Source: Streptomyces sp. CBMA291 | GTDB taxonomy: Bacteria > Actinomycetota > Actinomycetes > Streptomycetales > Streptomycetaceae | Length of the DNA: 64,000 nt | NCBI RefSeq assembly: GCF_014596525.1 | Contig: NZ_MSJP01000085.1 | Span: 26,957 to 90,956 of the forward strand | Direction of reading: 5' to 3' | Shown here: positions 50,441 to 58,798 of the stretch, piece after piece | Layout of the letters: every line of letters starts with the position of its first letter | How positions within the stretch are numbered: position 1 is the stretch's first letter | The notes under the pieces: generated by a model | What the model saw: the letters and a program-made list of their open reading frames with translations, nothing else | What the model was told of the DNA's origin: nothing | Databases searched by the model: none | Translations under genes and position numbers: made by a program

Positions 50441-51478
50441 ATGGCTGACGACCGGAACACACCGGATCAGAACGAAGAGTTCCCCACCGGACTGCCGGAG
50501 GAACTGCGGGGACTGCCCGAGGGCGTACCCCGCCACGACCCCGACGACCGGATCGAGAGCGCCGTCATCCGCCGACTGGTCGGCAACTGGCAGCGCCGCG
50601 CCACCGTCAAGCGCGAAGAGCCCGACCTCGACGAGCTGTTCGAACTCGACCGGCCGGACTACCCCGAGCAGATCCTGCCCTTCCGCGACCACCCCACCTT
50701 CCAGGCACTGGACCCGGAGAAGAAGACCCGGCTGCTCAGCTGGTCCTGGATCGCGTACAACCGGCACACCATCATGGCCGAGCAGAAGGTGGCCAACCCT
50801 GCCTTCGCCCTGGTCATGGAGGGCGAATACCCCCAGCTCCAGGACGAGTCGCTCAACATCTCGCTGGCCCAGGCCATGGTCGACGAGCAGTACCACACGC
50901 TGATGCACCTCAACGCCAGCGCCGTCACCCGGCGCAAGCGCGGCTGGGCCATGCCCGACCACGAGCTGCCGATCTCCCACACGGCGCGCGAACACCTACG
51001 GCTGCGCGAGAGCGCGGAAGAGCGCTGGGAGGCCTCCCTGACCACCCTCGCCTTCGCGACGGTCTCCGAGATCTCCATCAACGCCTATCTGGACCTGCTC
51101 GCCGACGACCCGGACATCCAGCCGATCAACAGCAGCACGGCCCGGCTGCACAACCGGGACGAGTACTGCCACGCCTCGATCTCCGCCGTGCTGGCCGAGG
51201 TCGTCCACGACCGCCTCGACGAGAAGAAGCGGCGCTTCTTCCGCGACATGCTCTTCGAGGGCCTGGAGGCCTTCGTCGCCACCGACTACACGACCTGGCA
51301 CCGGATCATGGACCTCGTCGGCGTCGAGGGCGGGCACGAGATGCTGCACGACTGCCAGGCCGACCGGAACCGCAGCCGCCTCGTCCGCGACTACACCGGC
51401 CTGCACACCCTGATCGAGCGCATGGGCGTCCAGGACCTCGTCGAGTTCGACTGGTCCAAGTCCCACGTCGCGCGCTGA
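50441..51478 (+). CDS. AurF-like diiron N-oxygenase
   Basis: A 345-aa, all-helical diiron oxygenase of the p-aminobenzoate N-oxygenase (AurF) family. The metal-ligand pattern is visible as IMAEQKV (Glu), VDEQYHTLMH (Glu-x-x-His), TVSEISIN (Glu), NRDEYCHASI (Glu/His) and ATDYTTWHRI (His). Known members (AurF, CmlI, AzoC) oxidise an amine to hydroxylamine, nitroso, nitro or azoxy. So the cluster probably makes an N-oxygenated product. ATG 50441 was chosen (GAGG 9 bases upstream) over GTG 50426. Confidence 0.9.
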   Translation: MADDRNTPDQNEEFPTGLPEELRGLPEGVPRHDPDDRIESAVIRRLVGNWQRRATVKREEPDLDELFELDRPDYPEQILPFRDHPTFQALDPEKKTRLLSWSWIAYNRHTIMAEQKVANPAFALVMEGEYPQLQDESLNISLAQAMVDEQYHTLMHLNASAVTRRKRGWAMPDHELPISHTAREHLRLRESAEERWEASLTTLAFATVSEISINAYLDLLADDPDIQPINSSTARLHNRDEYCHASISAVLAEVVHDRLDEKKRRFFRDMLFEGLEAFVATDYTTWHRIMDLVGVEGGHEMLHDCQADRNRSRLVRDYTGLHTLIERMGVQDLVEFDWSKSHVAR

Positions 51479-51497
51479 GCGGGAATCGAGAATCCTG

Positions 51498-52781
51498 GTG
51501 AAGCACTACGCGAACGAGCGCCTGGCGCGGCTCGCGCGGGACCGCGGCATGCCCGACGAGTACGTCCACGACCTGCGCGTGGTCTCCGGCGTCCTGCCGT
51601 TCAAGGTCAACGAGTACGTGGCCGACGAACTGATCGACTGGTCGGCGGCCCCCGACGACCCGATCTTCCGACTCACCTTCCCGCACCGCGACATGCTGCC
51701 CCCGCCCGTCTTCGACCGGATGGCGGCACTGCTGGACGCCGGGGCGCCACGCGCCGAGCTGCGCGAGGCCGCCACCGCGGCCCGACGGGACCTCAACCCG
51801 CACCCGGGCGACCAGCTTGAGGCGAACGTGCCCACCCTCGACGGCCGCCGCCTCGACGGACTCCAGCACAAGTACGCCGAAACCGTGCTCGTCTTCCCCT
51901 CCCAGGGCCAGACCTGCCACTCCTACTGCGGCTACTGCTTCCGCTGGGCGCAGTTCGTCAGCCAGGAAGAGCTGCGCCAGGCGCTGCGCGACCCGGCCGA
52001 CCTCACGGGCTACCTGTCCGGGCACCCCGAGGTCACCGACGTGCTGTTCACCGGCGGCGACCCGATGATCATGCGGACCGAGGTGATCCGCCGCTGGGTC
52101 GAGCCGCTGCTGGCAGGGACCCCGTCGGTGCGCACCCTGCGGTTCGGCACCAAGGCCCTGTCGTACTGGCCGCAGCGGTTCACCACGGGCCCGGACGCCG
52201 ACGACCTGCTGAGACTGCTCGAACAGTGCGTCGCGCAGGGCCGCCACGTGGCCCTCATGGCGCACTTCTCGCACCCCCGGGAGCTGGAGACGGACCAGGT
52301 GCGCGAGGCCATCGCCCGGATCCGCGCCACCGGCGCCGAGATACGGGCGCAGGCACCGCTGGTCGCGCACGTCAACGACGACCCGGCCGCCTGGTCGCGG
52401 ATGTGGCAGCTCCAGGTCGAACTGGGCGTCATCCCCTACTACATGTTCATGGAGCGCGACACCGGGGCGAACAGCTACTTCGGCCTGCCCCTCGTCCGCG
52501 CCCTCGACATCTACCGCGAGGCCGTCCGGGGCGTCTCCGGCCTCGCCCGGACCGCCCGCGGCCCGGTGATGTCGGCCGCACCCGGGAAGGTCATGGTGCA
52601 CGGCACCACGGAGGTGGCGGGCGAGAAGGCCTTCGTCCTCGGTTTCCTCCAGGCCCGCCGACCCGAGTGGGTCGGGCGGCCGTTCTTCGCGGCGTACGAC
52701 GAACACGTCCAGTGGTACGACGAACTCAAGCCGGTCTCCTTCGGCCGGACCCTGCCCGCGTACGCGGAGGAGCAGTGGTGA
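51498..52781 (+). CDS. Radical SAM enzyme, lysine 2,3-aminomutase (KamA) family
   Basis: A 427-aa radical SAM protein with C140-x3-C144-x2-C147 in TCHSYCGYCFRW, the GGDPMIM SAM motif, and KamA-type HFSHPRELETDQV. VMSAAPGKVMVHG may hold the PLP lysine (compare the 'DAPGGGGK' region of aminomutases), but the surrounding sequence is divergent. The zinc-binding C-terminal Cys of KamA is not evident. It probably converts an alpha-amino acid into its beta-isomer. GTG start, 19 bases after the N-oxygenase. Confidence 0.9.
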   Translation: MKHYANERLARLARDRGMPDEYVHDLRVVSGVLPFKVNEYVADELIDWSAAPDDPIFRLTFPHRDMLPPPVFDRMAALLDAGAPRAELREAATAARRDLNPHPGDQLEANVPTLDGRRLDGLQHKYAETVLVFPSQGQTCHSYCGYCFRWAQFVSQEELRQALRDPADLTGYLSGHPEVTDVLFTGGDPMIMRTEVIRRWVEPLLAGTPSVRTLRFGTKALSYWPQRFTTGPDADDLLRLLEQCVAQGRHVALMAHFSHPRELETDQVREAIARIRATGAEIRAQAPLVAHVNDDPAAWSRMWQLQVELGVIPYYMFMERDTGANSYFGLPLVRALDIYREAVRGVSGLARTARGPVMSAAPGKVMVHGTTEVAGEKAFVLGFLQARRPEWVGRPFFAAYDEHVQWYDELKPVSFGRTLPAYAEEQW

Positions 52782-54250
52782 GGCTCCGCGTCCACGAGAT
52801 CCGCCTCACGGACCACGACGTCTGGCGCAGCGCCCGCGAGGCGATCCCGGTGCAACCGGGCGTCCTGGTCGAGCTGACGGCGGGCGGCCGTTCCGGCTTC
52901 GGCGAGGCCTCGGCCTTCATGACCGACCACTACAACTCCTCGCTCGACGCCCTCCACGCCTCGCTGCGCTCCGTCGTCGGCGTCCTGCGGGAGCTGCCCG
53001 CCGACGCCCCCGAGGACGCCTGGTCCGCGCTGGCCCCGCTGCTGGCCGACGCGCCGTTCGCGCTGGCCGCGCTGGACGTGGCCGCGCACGACCTGGCGGC
53101 CCGGCTGGCCGACGTACCGCTGTGGCGGCGGCTGGGAGCCGACGGGCCCGGGGAGCCCCGCTCCAGCTACAGCATCGGCCTCGACGAGCCCGACGTGATG
53201 GTGCGCAAACTCCTCGAACGGCCGGGCTGGCCCGCGTACAAGGTCAAGCTGGCCGCCCCCGGCGACCTGCACGTCCTGAGGGCGCTGCGGGAGCACACCG
53301 ACGCGCCGTTCCTCGTCGACGGGAACTGCGGCTGGGAGCCGGACGCGACCGCCGCCGCGCTGGACGCCATGGCCGGCCTCGGCGTGACCCTGCTCGAACA
53401 GCCCTTCCCGCGCGCGTCCTGGGCGGCGGCCAAGGCCCTCAAGGAGATCTCGCCGATCCCCGTCTACGCCGACGAGAGCATCACGGGACCGCACGATCTC
53501 GACGCCTGCGCCGAGGCCTTTCACGGCGTGAACCTCAAGCTCATGAAGGCGGGCGGCATCACACCGGCCCTGCGGATGCTGCGCGCGGCACGGGCCGCGG
53601 GCCTCGGCACCATGCTCGGCTGCATGCCGGAGTCCAGCGCGGGCGTCTCCGCGACGGCCCACCTGAGTCCTTTCGTCGATCACCTCGACGCCGACAGCAC
53701 CGCGCTCCTCGCGGTGGACACCGGCACCGGCCTCCTCCTGGACGACACGGGCCGCATCACGCTGCCCCGGGTGCCCGGCACCGGCTTCGTGCCCGATTTC
53801 CGGGGACCGGCCTTCACCGTGCGCCCCGCGGGAGCCGGCCAGGCCGGCTGGGACGGCGACGAGCTGTCCCTGCACCGCGACGGCACGGCCCTGGCCACGG
53901 TACGGATCCGGCGCCGGCCGCTGCCCGACCGGCCACCGGCGGACACGGTCCGGCAGCTCGCCATGGAGCCCACGCCGTCCGCCGCCCCGGCGACCACCGG
54001 GGAACTGACGGCGCTCGTCCGCGGCGCGGTGACGCGCGCGGTCGCCGACGGGGCCGACACCGTCTGGCTGCGGACCGGACACGACGGCACCCGGAGAGCC
54101 TGCCTCGCGACCGGCTTCGACGCCCTGCCGGACCCCGCGGGACAGGACGACGGCAGCGATCCCGTCGGCCGCCGGCCCGGCGACGGCACCCTCCCGGACG
54201 GCCGCGGCCCGTCCTCCCTCCTGCTCTGGAAGGCGAACCGACCCGCATGA
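52778..54250 (+). CDS. Enolase-superfamily racemase/epimerase with C-terminal extension
   Basis: 490 aa. Residues 1-355 are a mandelate-racemase/muconate-cycloisomerase-type barrel. Catalytic K-x-K is in YKVKLAAP; metal ligands are Asp in LVDGNCGW, Glu in LLEQPFP and Asp in YADESIT; the second-face Lys is in VNLKLMKAGGI. This set fits dipeptide epimerases or N-acylamino-acid racemases. About 125 extra residues follow; their end (ELTALVRGAVTRAVADGA then RRACLATGFDAL) vaguely resembles half a GNAT domain. GTG overlaps the aminomutase stop. Confidence 0.9.
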   Translation: MRLRVHEIRLTDHDVWRSAREAIPVQPGVLVELTAGGRSGFGEASAFMTDHYNSSLDALHASLRSVVGVLRELPADAPEDAWSALAPLLADAPFALAALDVAAHDLAARLADVPLWRRLGADGPGEPRSSYSIGLDEPDVMVRKLLERPGWPAYKVKLAAPGDLHVLRALREHTDAPFLVDGNCGWEPDATAAALDAMAGLGVTLLEQPFPRASWAAAKALKEISPIPVYADESITGPHDLDACAEAFHGVNLKLMKAGGITPALRMLRAARAAGLGTMLGCMPESSAGVSATAHLSPFVDHLDADSTALLAVDTGTGLLLDDTGRITLPRVPGTGFVPDFRGPAFTVRPAGAGQAGWDGDELSLHRDGTALATVRIRRRPLPDRPPADTVRQLAMEPTPSAAPATTGELTALVRGAVTRAVADGADTVWLRTGHDGTRRACLATGFDALPDPAGQDDGSDPVGRRPGDGTLPDGRGPSSLLLWKANRPA

Positions 54251-55365
54251 CCCATGTGCACGACGTGCGACACCCCACGGCCGCCGGGGAATCCGACGGC
54301 AGCGCGGCCCCGGCCGTGCCCCTGCTCCCGCCCGCCACGGCCGTGGCCCTGGCCAAGACGGCCCTGACCCGCGCCGGGCTGCCCGCCGAGGACGCCGGGG
54401 AGGTGGCACGGGCCCTGACCGAGACGTCGCTGCGCGGCATCGACACCCATGGCCTGCGGCTGCTCCCGCAGTACCTCGCCGAGCTGGCCGACGCGATCGC
54501 CACCGCCCGCCCGGAGATCCGTACCGTCCGGGACAGCGGCGCTGCCATGATGCTCGACGCCGACGGGGCGCTGGGGGTGGTGGCCGGCCTGGCCGCCGCC
54601 CGGATCGCGGCCGAGCGGGCGCGCGTCCACGGCGTGGCCGCCGTCGGCGTCCGCAACTCCAACCACTTCGGCGCGGCCTCCGTCTACAGCCGGTACCTGG
54701 CCCGGGAAGGCCTCGTCGGCATCGTCACCACCTCCGCCGCCTCGCGGGTCGCCCCCTTCTCCGGGACCGAACCGCTCTACGGCACCAACCCGCTGAGCTT
54801 CGCCGCCGCCGTCGAGGACGACGAGTTCGCCCTCGACATGGCGACGAGCCAAGTCTGCTTCGGCGAGATCAAGGAGCGCCGCAAGCACGGCCGGGCGCTG
54901 GACCCCGGCTGGGCGACCGACGCCGAGGGCCGCCCGGCCACCGACCCCGAGCAGGCGTACGCGCTCTCGCCGCTGGGCGGCTACAAGGGGCAGGGCCTGG
55001 CCATGGTGGCCACCCTGCTCGGCGCGGTCCTGACCGGTTCGCCCGCCGACTGGGAGCTGGAGCACATCGGCGCGTCCACCCCCGGCCGCAGCCGTGGCAT
55101 CGGCCATCTGATCGTCTGCCTGGACCCGGCCGCCTTCGCCGGCCGGGAGGATTTCGCGACGGGACTCGCCGGAATGCTCGACACCACGCGCGGCACCCGG
55201 CCCGGGGCCGACGCCGAGCAGCCCGTCCAGGTGCCCGGCGACCCGCAACGGCGGATCGCCGCCCGGCGCGCGGAGCTGGGCATCCCGCTGGACCCGCACA
55301 CCGCCGCGGCGTTCGCGGCGCTCGCCGCGGAGCAGGGCGTGGCCTGGCCGGAGGCGGCGGCGTGA
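54247..55365 (+). CDS. Ldh-family (malate/L-lactate, YbiC-type) dehydrogenase
   Basis: A 372-aa LDH2/MDH2-family oxidoreductase with IDTHGLRLLPQYL, VGVRNSNHFGAASVYS, PLYGTNPLSFA, LDMATSQV and LGGYKGQGLAMV motifs. Members interconvert 2-hydroxy and 2-oxo acids or reduce cyclic imino acids with NAD(P)H. It probably sets the alpha-carbon oxidation state of a building block. ATGA overlap with the epimerase gene. Confidence 0.93.
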   Translation: MTHVHDVRHPTAAGESDGSAAPAVPLLPPATAVALAKTALTRAGLPAEDAGEVARALTETSLRGIDTHGLRLLPQYLAELADAIATARPEIRTVRDSGAAMMLDADGALGVVAGLAAARIAAERARVHGVAAVGVRNSNHFGAASVYSRYLAREGLVGIVTTSAASRVAPFSGTEPLYGTNPLSFAAAVEDDEFALDMATSQVCFGEIKERRKHGRALDPGWATDAEGRPATDPEQAYALSPLGGYKGQGLAMVATLLGAVLTGSPADWELEHIGASTPGRSRGIGHLIVCLDPAAFAGREDFATGLAGMLDTTRGTRPGADAEQPVQVPGDPQRRIAARRAELGIPLDPHTAAAFAALAAEQGVAWPEAAA

Positions 55366-56660
55366 TCCTCGTCCTGCTCAGCCCGCGCAACGCGGGCCTG
55401 CCGTTCGCCGAGTGGCTGCCCGAGAAGTCGGGTCGGCTGCTGGCCGTCACCGCGCGGGGCGTGACCCCCGGGCCCGGCTTCGCCGAGGTCGAGCGGGTCC
55501 CCGACTACACCGACGACGCCGCCGTCCTGGACGCCGCCCGCCGGATGGCCGGCCGGCACCCCGTCACCCGCGTACTGGCCCTGGCCGAGGTGGACGTGGA
55601 GCGGGCCGCGACGCTGCGCGCGGAACTCGCCCTGCCCGGCCAGCTCCCCGACAGTGCCCGCGCGTACCGCGACAAAGTCCTGATGAAGCAGCTCGCGGCG
55701 GAGGGCGGGGTGGCGGTGCCGCCGTTCGCGGCGGTCGCCGCCGCGGCCGACGTCGAGGCGTTCATGGCCGCCCACCCGGGCCCGGTCGTGGTCAAGCCGC
55801 GCGGCGGCTCCGGTTCCACCGGCGTCACGGTGCTGGACGACCCGGCGCGGATCCCGGAGCTGGCCGACCGGCTGACCGCGGGGGACCACGAGGTCGAGGG
55901 GTACGTCTCCGGCCGCATGTGCCATGTGGACGCGCTGCACGTCGGCGGGGAGCCGGTGGTGTGCGTCCCGTCCGTCTACACCGACGGAGGCTGCCTTTCG
56001 CACTGGACCGACTCCGGCAACGGCAGCTGGACGCTGCCCGCCGACGACCCGCTCCACGCGCGGCTCGTCGAGGAGACCTGGAAGCTGGTCGCCGCGCTGC
56101 CCGCCGCCCCCATGCTCTTCGTGCACGCCGAGTTCTTCGTGACGGACGCGGGCGGAATCGTGCTCTGCGAGATCGCGGGCCGGGTGGGCGGCACCCCGAT
56201 CCCGGCCATGCTGGAGGCCCTGCTCGGGCTGGACCCGCGACACCTGTGGGCCAGGCTCGAATGCGGGCTCCCGGTGGACCTGGACGCCGTACGCGCGCAC
56301 GCCGCCGCCGCGCCGCTGGTGGCCAACTTCGGCCTGCCGCCGCGCGACGGGCGCGTCGTCCGGCTGCCCGCCGAAGCACCGGACGGAACACGGGAGTTCA
56401 CCGTCCTCGCCCGGCTCGGCGAGGACTGGGGCAGCGACAGGTACGCGGGCCGCAAGTCCGGCGACTTCATCGCGACCTGGCTGGTCGAGGCGGAGGACGC
56501 CGGGGAACTGCTCGCCCTCCTCGACAAGACGGGCGCGGCGGCGGAGGCGGGATTCGGCTGGGAACCGACGGGCGTCGAACCAGCGGGCGTCGAACCGGCG
56601 GGCATCGAACCGATGGGCACCGAACCGACAGGCACCGAACCGACAGAGGTCTCCCGGTGA
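55362..56660 (+). CDS. ATP-grasp ligase 1
   Basis: 432 aa. The ATP-grasp fold has VVVKPRGGSGSTGVTVL (phosphate loop) at about 144-160 and the metal/base motif LCEIAGRVGGTPIPAM at about 266-281. These enzymes activate a carboxylate as acyl phosphate and join it to an amine, so this is a candidate peptide-bond former. The C-terminus carries six 5-residue repeats (EPTGV type, 56562-56651) that look like a recent expansion. GTGA overlap upstream. Confidence 0.9.
   Translation: MILVLLSPRNAGLPFAEWLPEKSGRLLAVTARGVTPGPGFAEVERVPDYTDDAAVLDAARRMAGRHPVTRVLALAEVDVERAATLRAELALPGQLPDSARAYRDKVLMKQLAAEGGVAVPPFAAVAAAADVEAFMAAHPGPVVVKPRGGSGSTGVTVLDDPARIPELADRLTAGDHEVEGYVSGRMCHVDALHVGGEPVVCVPSVYTDGGCLSHWTDSGNGSWTLPADDPLHARLVEETWKLVAALPAAPMLFVHAEFFVTDAGGIVLCEIAGRVGGTPIPAMLEALLGLDPRHLWARLECGLPVDLDAVRAHAAAAPLVANFGLPPRDGRVVRLPAEAPDGTREFTVLARLGEDWGSDRYAGRKSGDFIATWLVEAEDAGELLALLDKTGAAAEAGFGWEPTGVEPAGVEPAGIEPMGTEPTGTEPTEVSR
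56562..56651 (+). repeat. 15-bp tandem repeat at the end of ATP-grasp ligase 1
   Basis: Six in-frame units each encoding Glu-Pro-x-Gly-x or a close variant, forming the C-terminal tail. Confidence 0.8.
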
Positions 56661-57871
56661 GCGAGCTGACCGCCGAGGTCCTGCACCCCGACCGGCGCCC
56701 CACCGCCGCCGAGTTCCCGGCCCTCGCCGCGCCCGAGGTGTTCTGGGAGGACGACCGCTGGTGGCGCTTCACCGAGCGCACCGACCTGCACGAGGTCCGC
56801 TACCTCGCCGTACGCGAGGCCGGTGAGCCGGTGGCCCTCGCCCCCCTGCTCGTCACCCGCGACGGCGGCGGGCTGCTCTTCTACGACACCCCGAAGATGA
56901 CGGGCGAACCCGACGCCTTCGGCGCCCCGGAGCTGCTGGCCCCGGCCGACCGGGTGCGCTGGGACGAGCTGGGCGGCGGCCTGGCCGAGGCCCGCGGCGG
57001 CCAGTACCCCTCCGTGGCACTGGGCGTGTTCGGCTCGCACCACGGCATCGTGCACGCCACCGGCCGCGACACCGCCGGCCGGGCGCGGGTCCTCGCCGGG
57101 CTGCCCCGTCTCCTCGACGAGGCCGCGGCCGAGCTGGGCTGCCGCAGCAGCTCCCTGCTGTACGCCACCGACGAGCAGGCCGCCGTGCTCGGCCCGGCGG
57201 CGGAGGCCCGGGGCCACGTCCCGGCCGTGCTCGGCGCCGAATCCGTCCTGCGCCTCGACGCGCCGGACTGGGACACCTATCTGGCGGGCCTGGTCAGCCG
57301 CAAGCGCAGGCGCGCCCACCGGGAGTTGAGCGCGTACGCGGACGCCGGATTCCGCACCGTGGTCCGCGAGGGACCGGACGCGCTCTCGGACTCGGTCGTC
57401 GACCTCCAGGTCGCCCTGCGCGCCAAGTACGGGCTGCCCGGCGGACGGGCCCGCGTCCAACGGGACTTCGACGCCCTGCGCGAGACGGTCGGCGACAGCT
57501 GTCTCGTCCTGAGCGCCGAACGCGACGGCGAGACCCTCGGCTTCGTCCTGTACCTGCGGGCGGGCCGGGCCCTGTACGGGCGGACGGCGGGCTTCGACGA
57601 CGACCGGGCCAAGGGCGTCTACTTCGCCCTCACCTACCACGAGACGATCCGCTGGGCACTGGCCCACGGCGTCCGCGAGATCTGGTACGGCCTCGCCGCC
57701 TACGACGCGAAGAAGCTGCGCGGCTGCGACCTCGAAGCGCGGCACGGCTGGTTCCGCTTCACCGGCGAGGGCCGCGCCGACCTCGACGAGACCGTACGTC
57801 TGCAAGGGACGAGCGAGCACGACCGGCTGCTCGGCCTCGGGCAGGACAGCACCACCTCACAAGGAGACTGA
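56657..57871 (+). CDS. FemAB/BioF2-like GNAT-fold acyltransferase (peptidogalycan biosynthesis-like)
   Basis: 404 aa. The C-terminal half has RKRRRAHRELSAYADAGF, GETLGFVLYLRAGRALYGRTAGF and YHETIRWALAHGVREIWYGL, the pattern of the COG3146/BioF2-like acyltransferases related to FemAB. FemAB relatives use aminoacyl-tRNA or acyl-CoA donors to make amide bonds. It may be the third amide- or ester-forming enzyme of the pathway. GTG overlaps the ATP-grasp stop. Confidence 0.8.
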   Translation: MSELTAEVLHPDRRPTAAEFPALAAPEVFWEDDRWWRFTERTDLHEVRYLAVREAGEPVALAPLLVTRDGGGLLFYDTPKMTGEPDAFGAPELLAPADRVRWDELGGGLAEARGGQYPSVALGVFGSHHGIVHATGRDTAGRARVLAGLPRLLDEAAAELGCRSSSLLYATDEQAAVLGPAAEARGHVPAVLGAESVLRLDAPDWDTYLAGLVSRKRRRAHRELSAYADAGFRTVVREGPDALSDSVVDLQVALRAKYGLPGGRARVQRDFDALRETVGDSCLVLSAERDGETLGFVLYLRAGRALYGRTAGFDDDRAKGVYFALTYHETIRWALAHGVREIWYGLAAYDAKKLRGCDLEARHGWFRFTGEGRADLDETVRLQGTSEHDRLLGLGQDSTTSQGD

Positions 57872-57877
57872 GCAGAC

Positions 57878-58798
57878 ATGCCACTGACCCCGACCCCGTT
57901 CATCTGGATGGACGGCGAGCTGGTTCCCTGGGACGACGCGAAGGTGCACGTGCTCACGCCGAGCCTGCACTACGGATGGGGTGTCTACGAGGGCATCCGC
58001 GCCTACGCCACGGCCTCCGGCCCGGCCGTGTTCCGGCTGCGCGAGCACATCGCACGGCTGCGCGACTCGGCGCGCGTGTACCTGATGGAGCTGCCCTGGA
58101 CCGACGAGGAGCTGGTCTCCGCGGTGCTCGAACTGGTCCGGATCAACGGCCACGAGTCCTGCTACATCCGCCCCATCGCCTATCTGGGCTACGGCGAGAT
58201 GGGCGTGGCACCGCAGCTGGACTCGGTGCGGATGTCGATCGCGGTGTGGCCCTGGGGCTCGTACCTCGGCGACAAGGCCGAGACGGAGGGCTGCCGGCTG
58301 ATCGTCAGCAACTGGCAGCGCAACTCGCACCAGACGGTGCCGCCGCTCGCCAAGGCCACCGGCGCGTACGTCAACAGCGCCCTCGCCAAGGTGGGCGCGC
58401 TGCGCGCCGGATACGACGACGCGCTGATGCCGACCGCGACCGGGCACATCGCGGAGGCCTCGGCCGCCAACCTGTTCCTGGTGCGCGGCGGCGCCCTGGT
58501 CACGCCGCCCGTCAGCGACGGGATCCTGCCCGGCATCACCCGCGACAGCGTCATCACCATGGCCCGTGACCTGGGCCTGGTGGTGACGGAGCGGAGCGTC
58601 CCGCGCAGCGAGGTCTACATCGCGGACGAGGCGTTCCTGACCGGGACCGCCGCCGAGATCGTGCCGGTGGCCTCGGTGGACGAGCGCCCGGTGGGCGCGG
58701 GCGGCGTCGGCCCGGTGACCAAGCAGCTGCGGGACCTCTTCCGTGACGTGGTCGGCGGCCGGCACGACGGGTACGCGCACTGGCTGGAGCGCGCGTGA
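57878..58798 (+). CDS. Branched-chain-type PLP aminotransferase (fold IV)
   Basis: 306 aa, IlvE-like. LHYGWGVYEGIRAY opens the fold; the PLP lysine is in PPLAKATGAYVNS; GHIAEASAANLFLV and ITRDSVITMARDLG follow. It moves an amino group between glutamate and a 2-oxo acid, and could supply or consume the pathway's alpha-amino acid together with the two alpha-oxidoreductases. AAGGAG is 11 bases before ATG 57878. One of the few junctions in the operon without an overlap (6-base gap). Confidence 0.94.
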   Translation: MPLTPTPFIWMDGELVPWDDAKVHVLTPSLHYGWGVYEGIRAYATASGPAVFRLREHIARLRDSARVYLMELPWTDEELVSAVLELVRINGHESCYIRPIAYLGYGEMGVAPQLDSVRMSIAVWPWGSYLGDKAETEGCRLIVSNWQRNSHQTVPPLAKATGAYVNSALAKVGALRAGYDDALMPTATGHIAEASAANLFLVRGGALVTPPVSDGILPGITRDSVITMARDLGLVVTERSVPRSEVYIADEAFLTGTAAEIVPVASVDERPVGAGGVGPVTKQLRDLFRDVVGGRHDGYAHWLERA

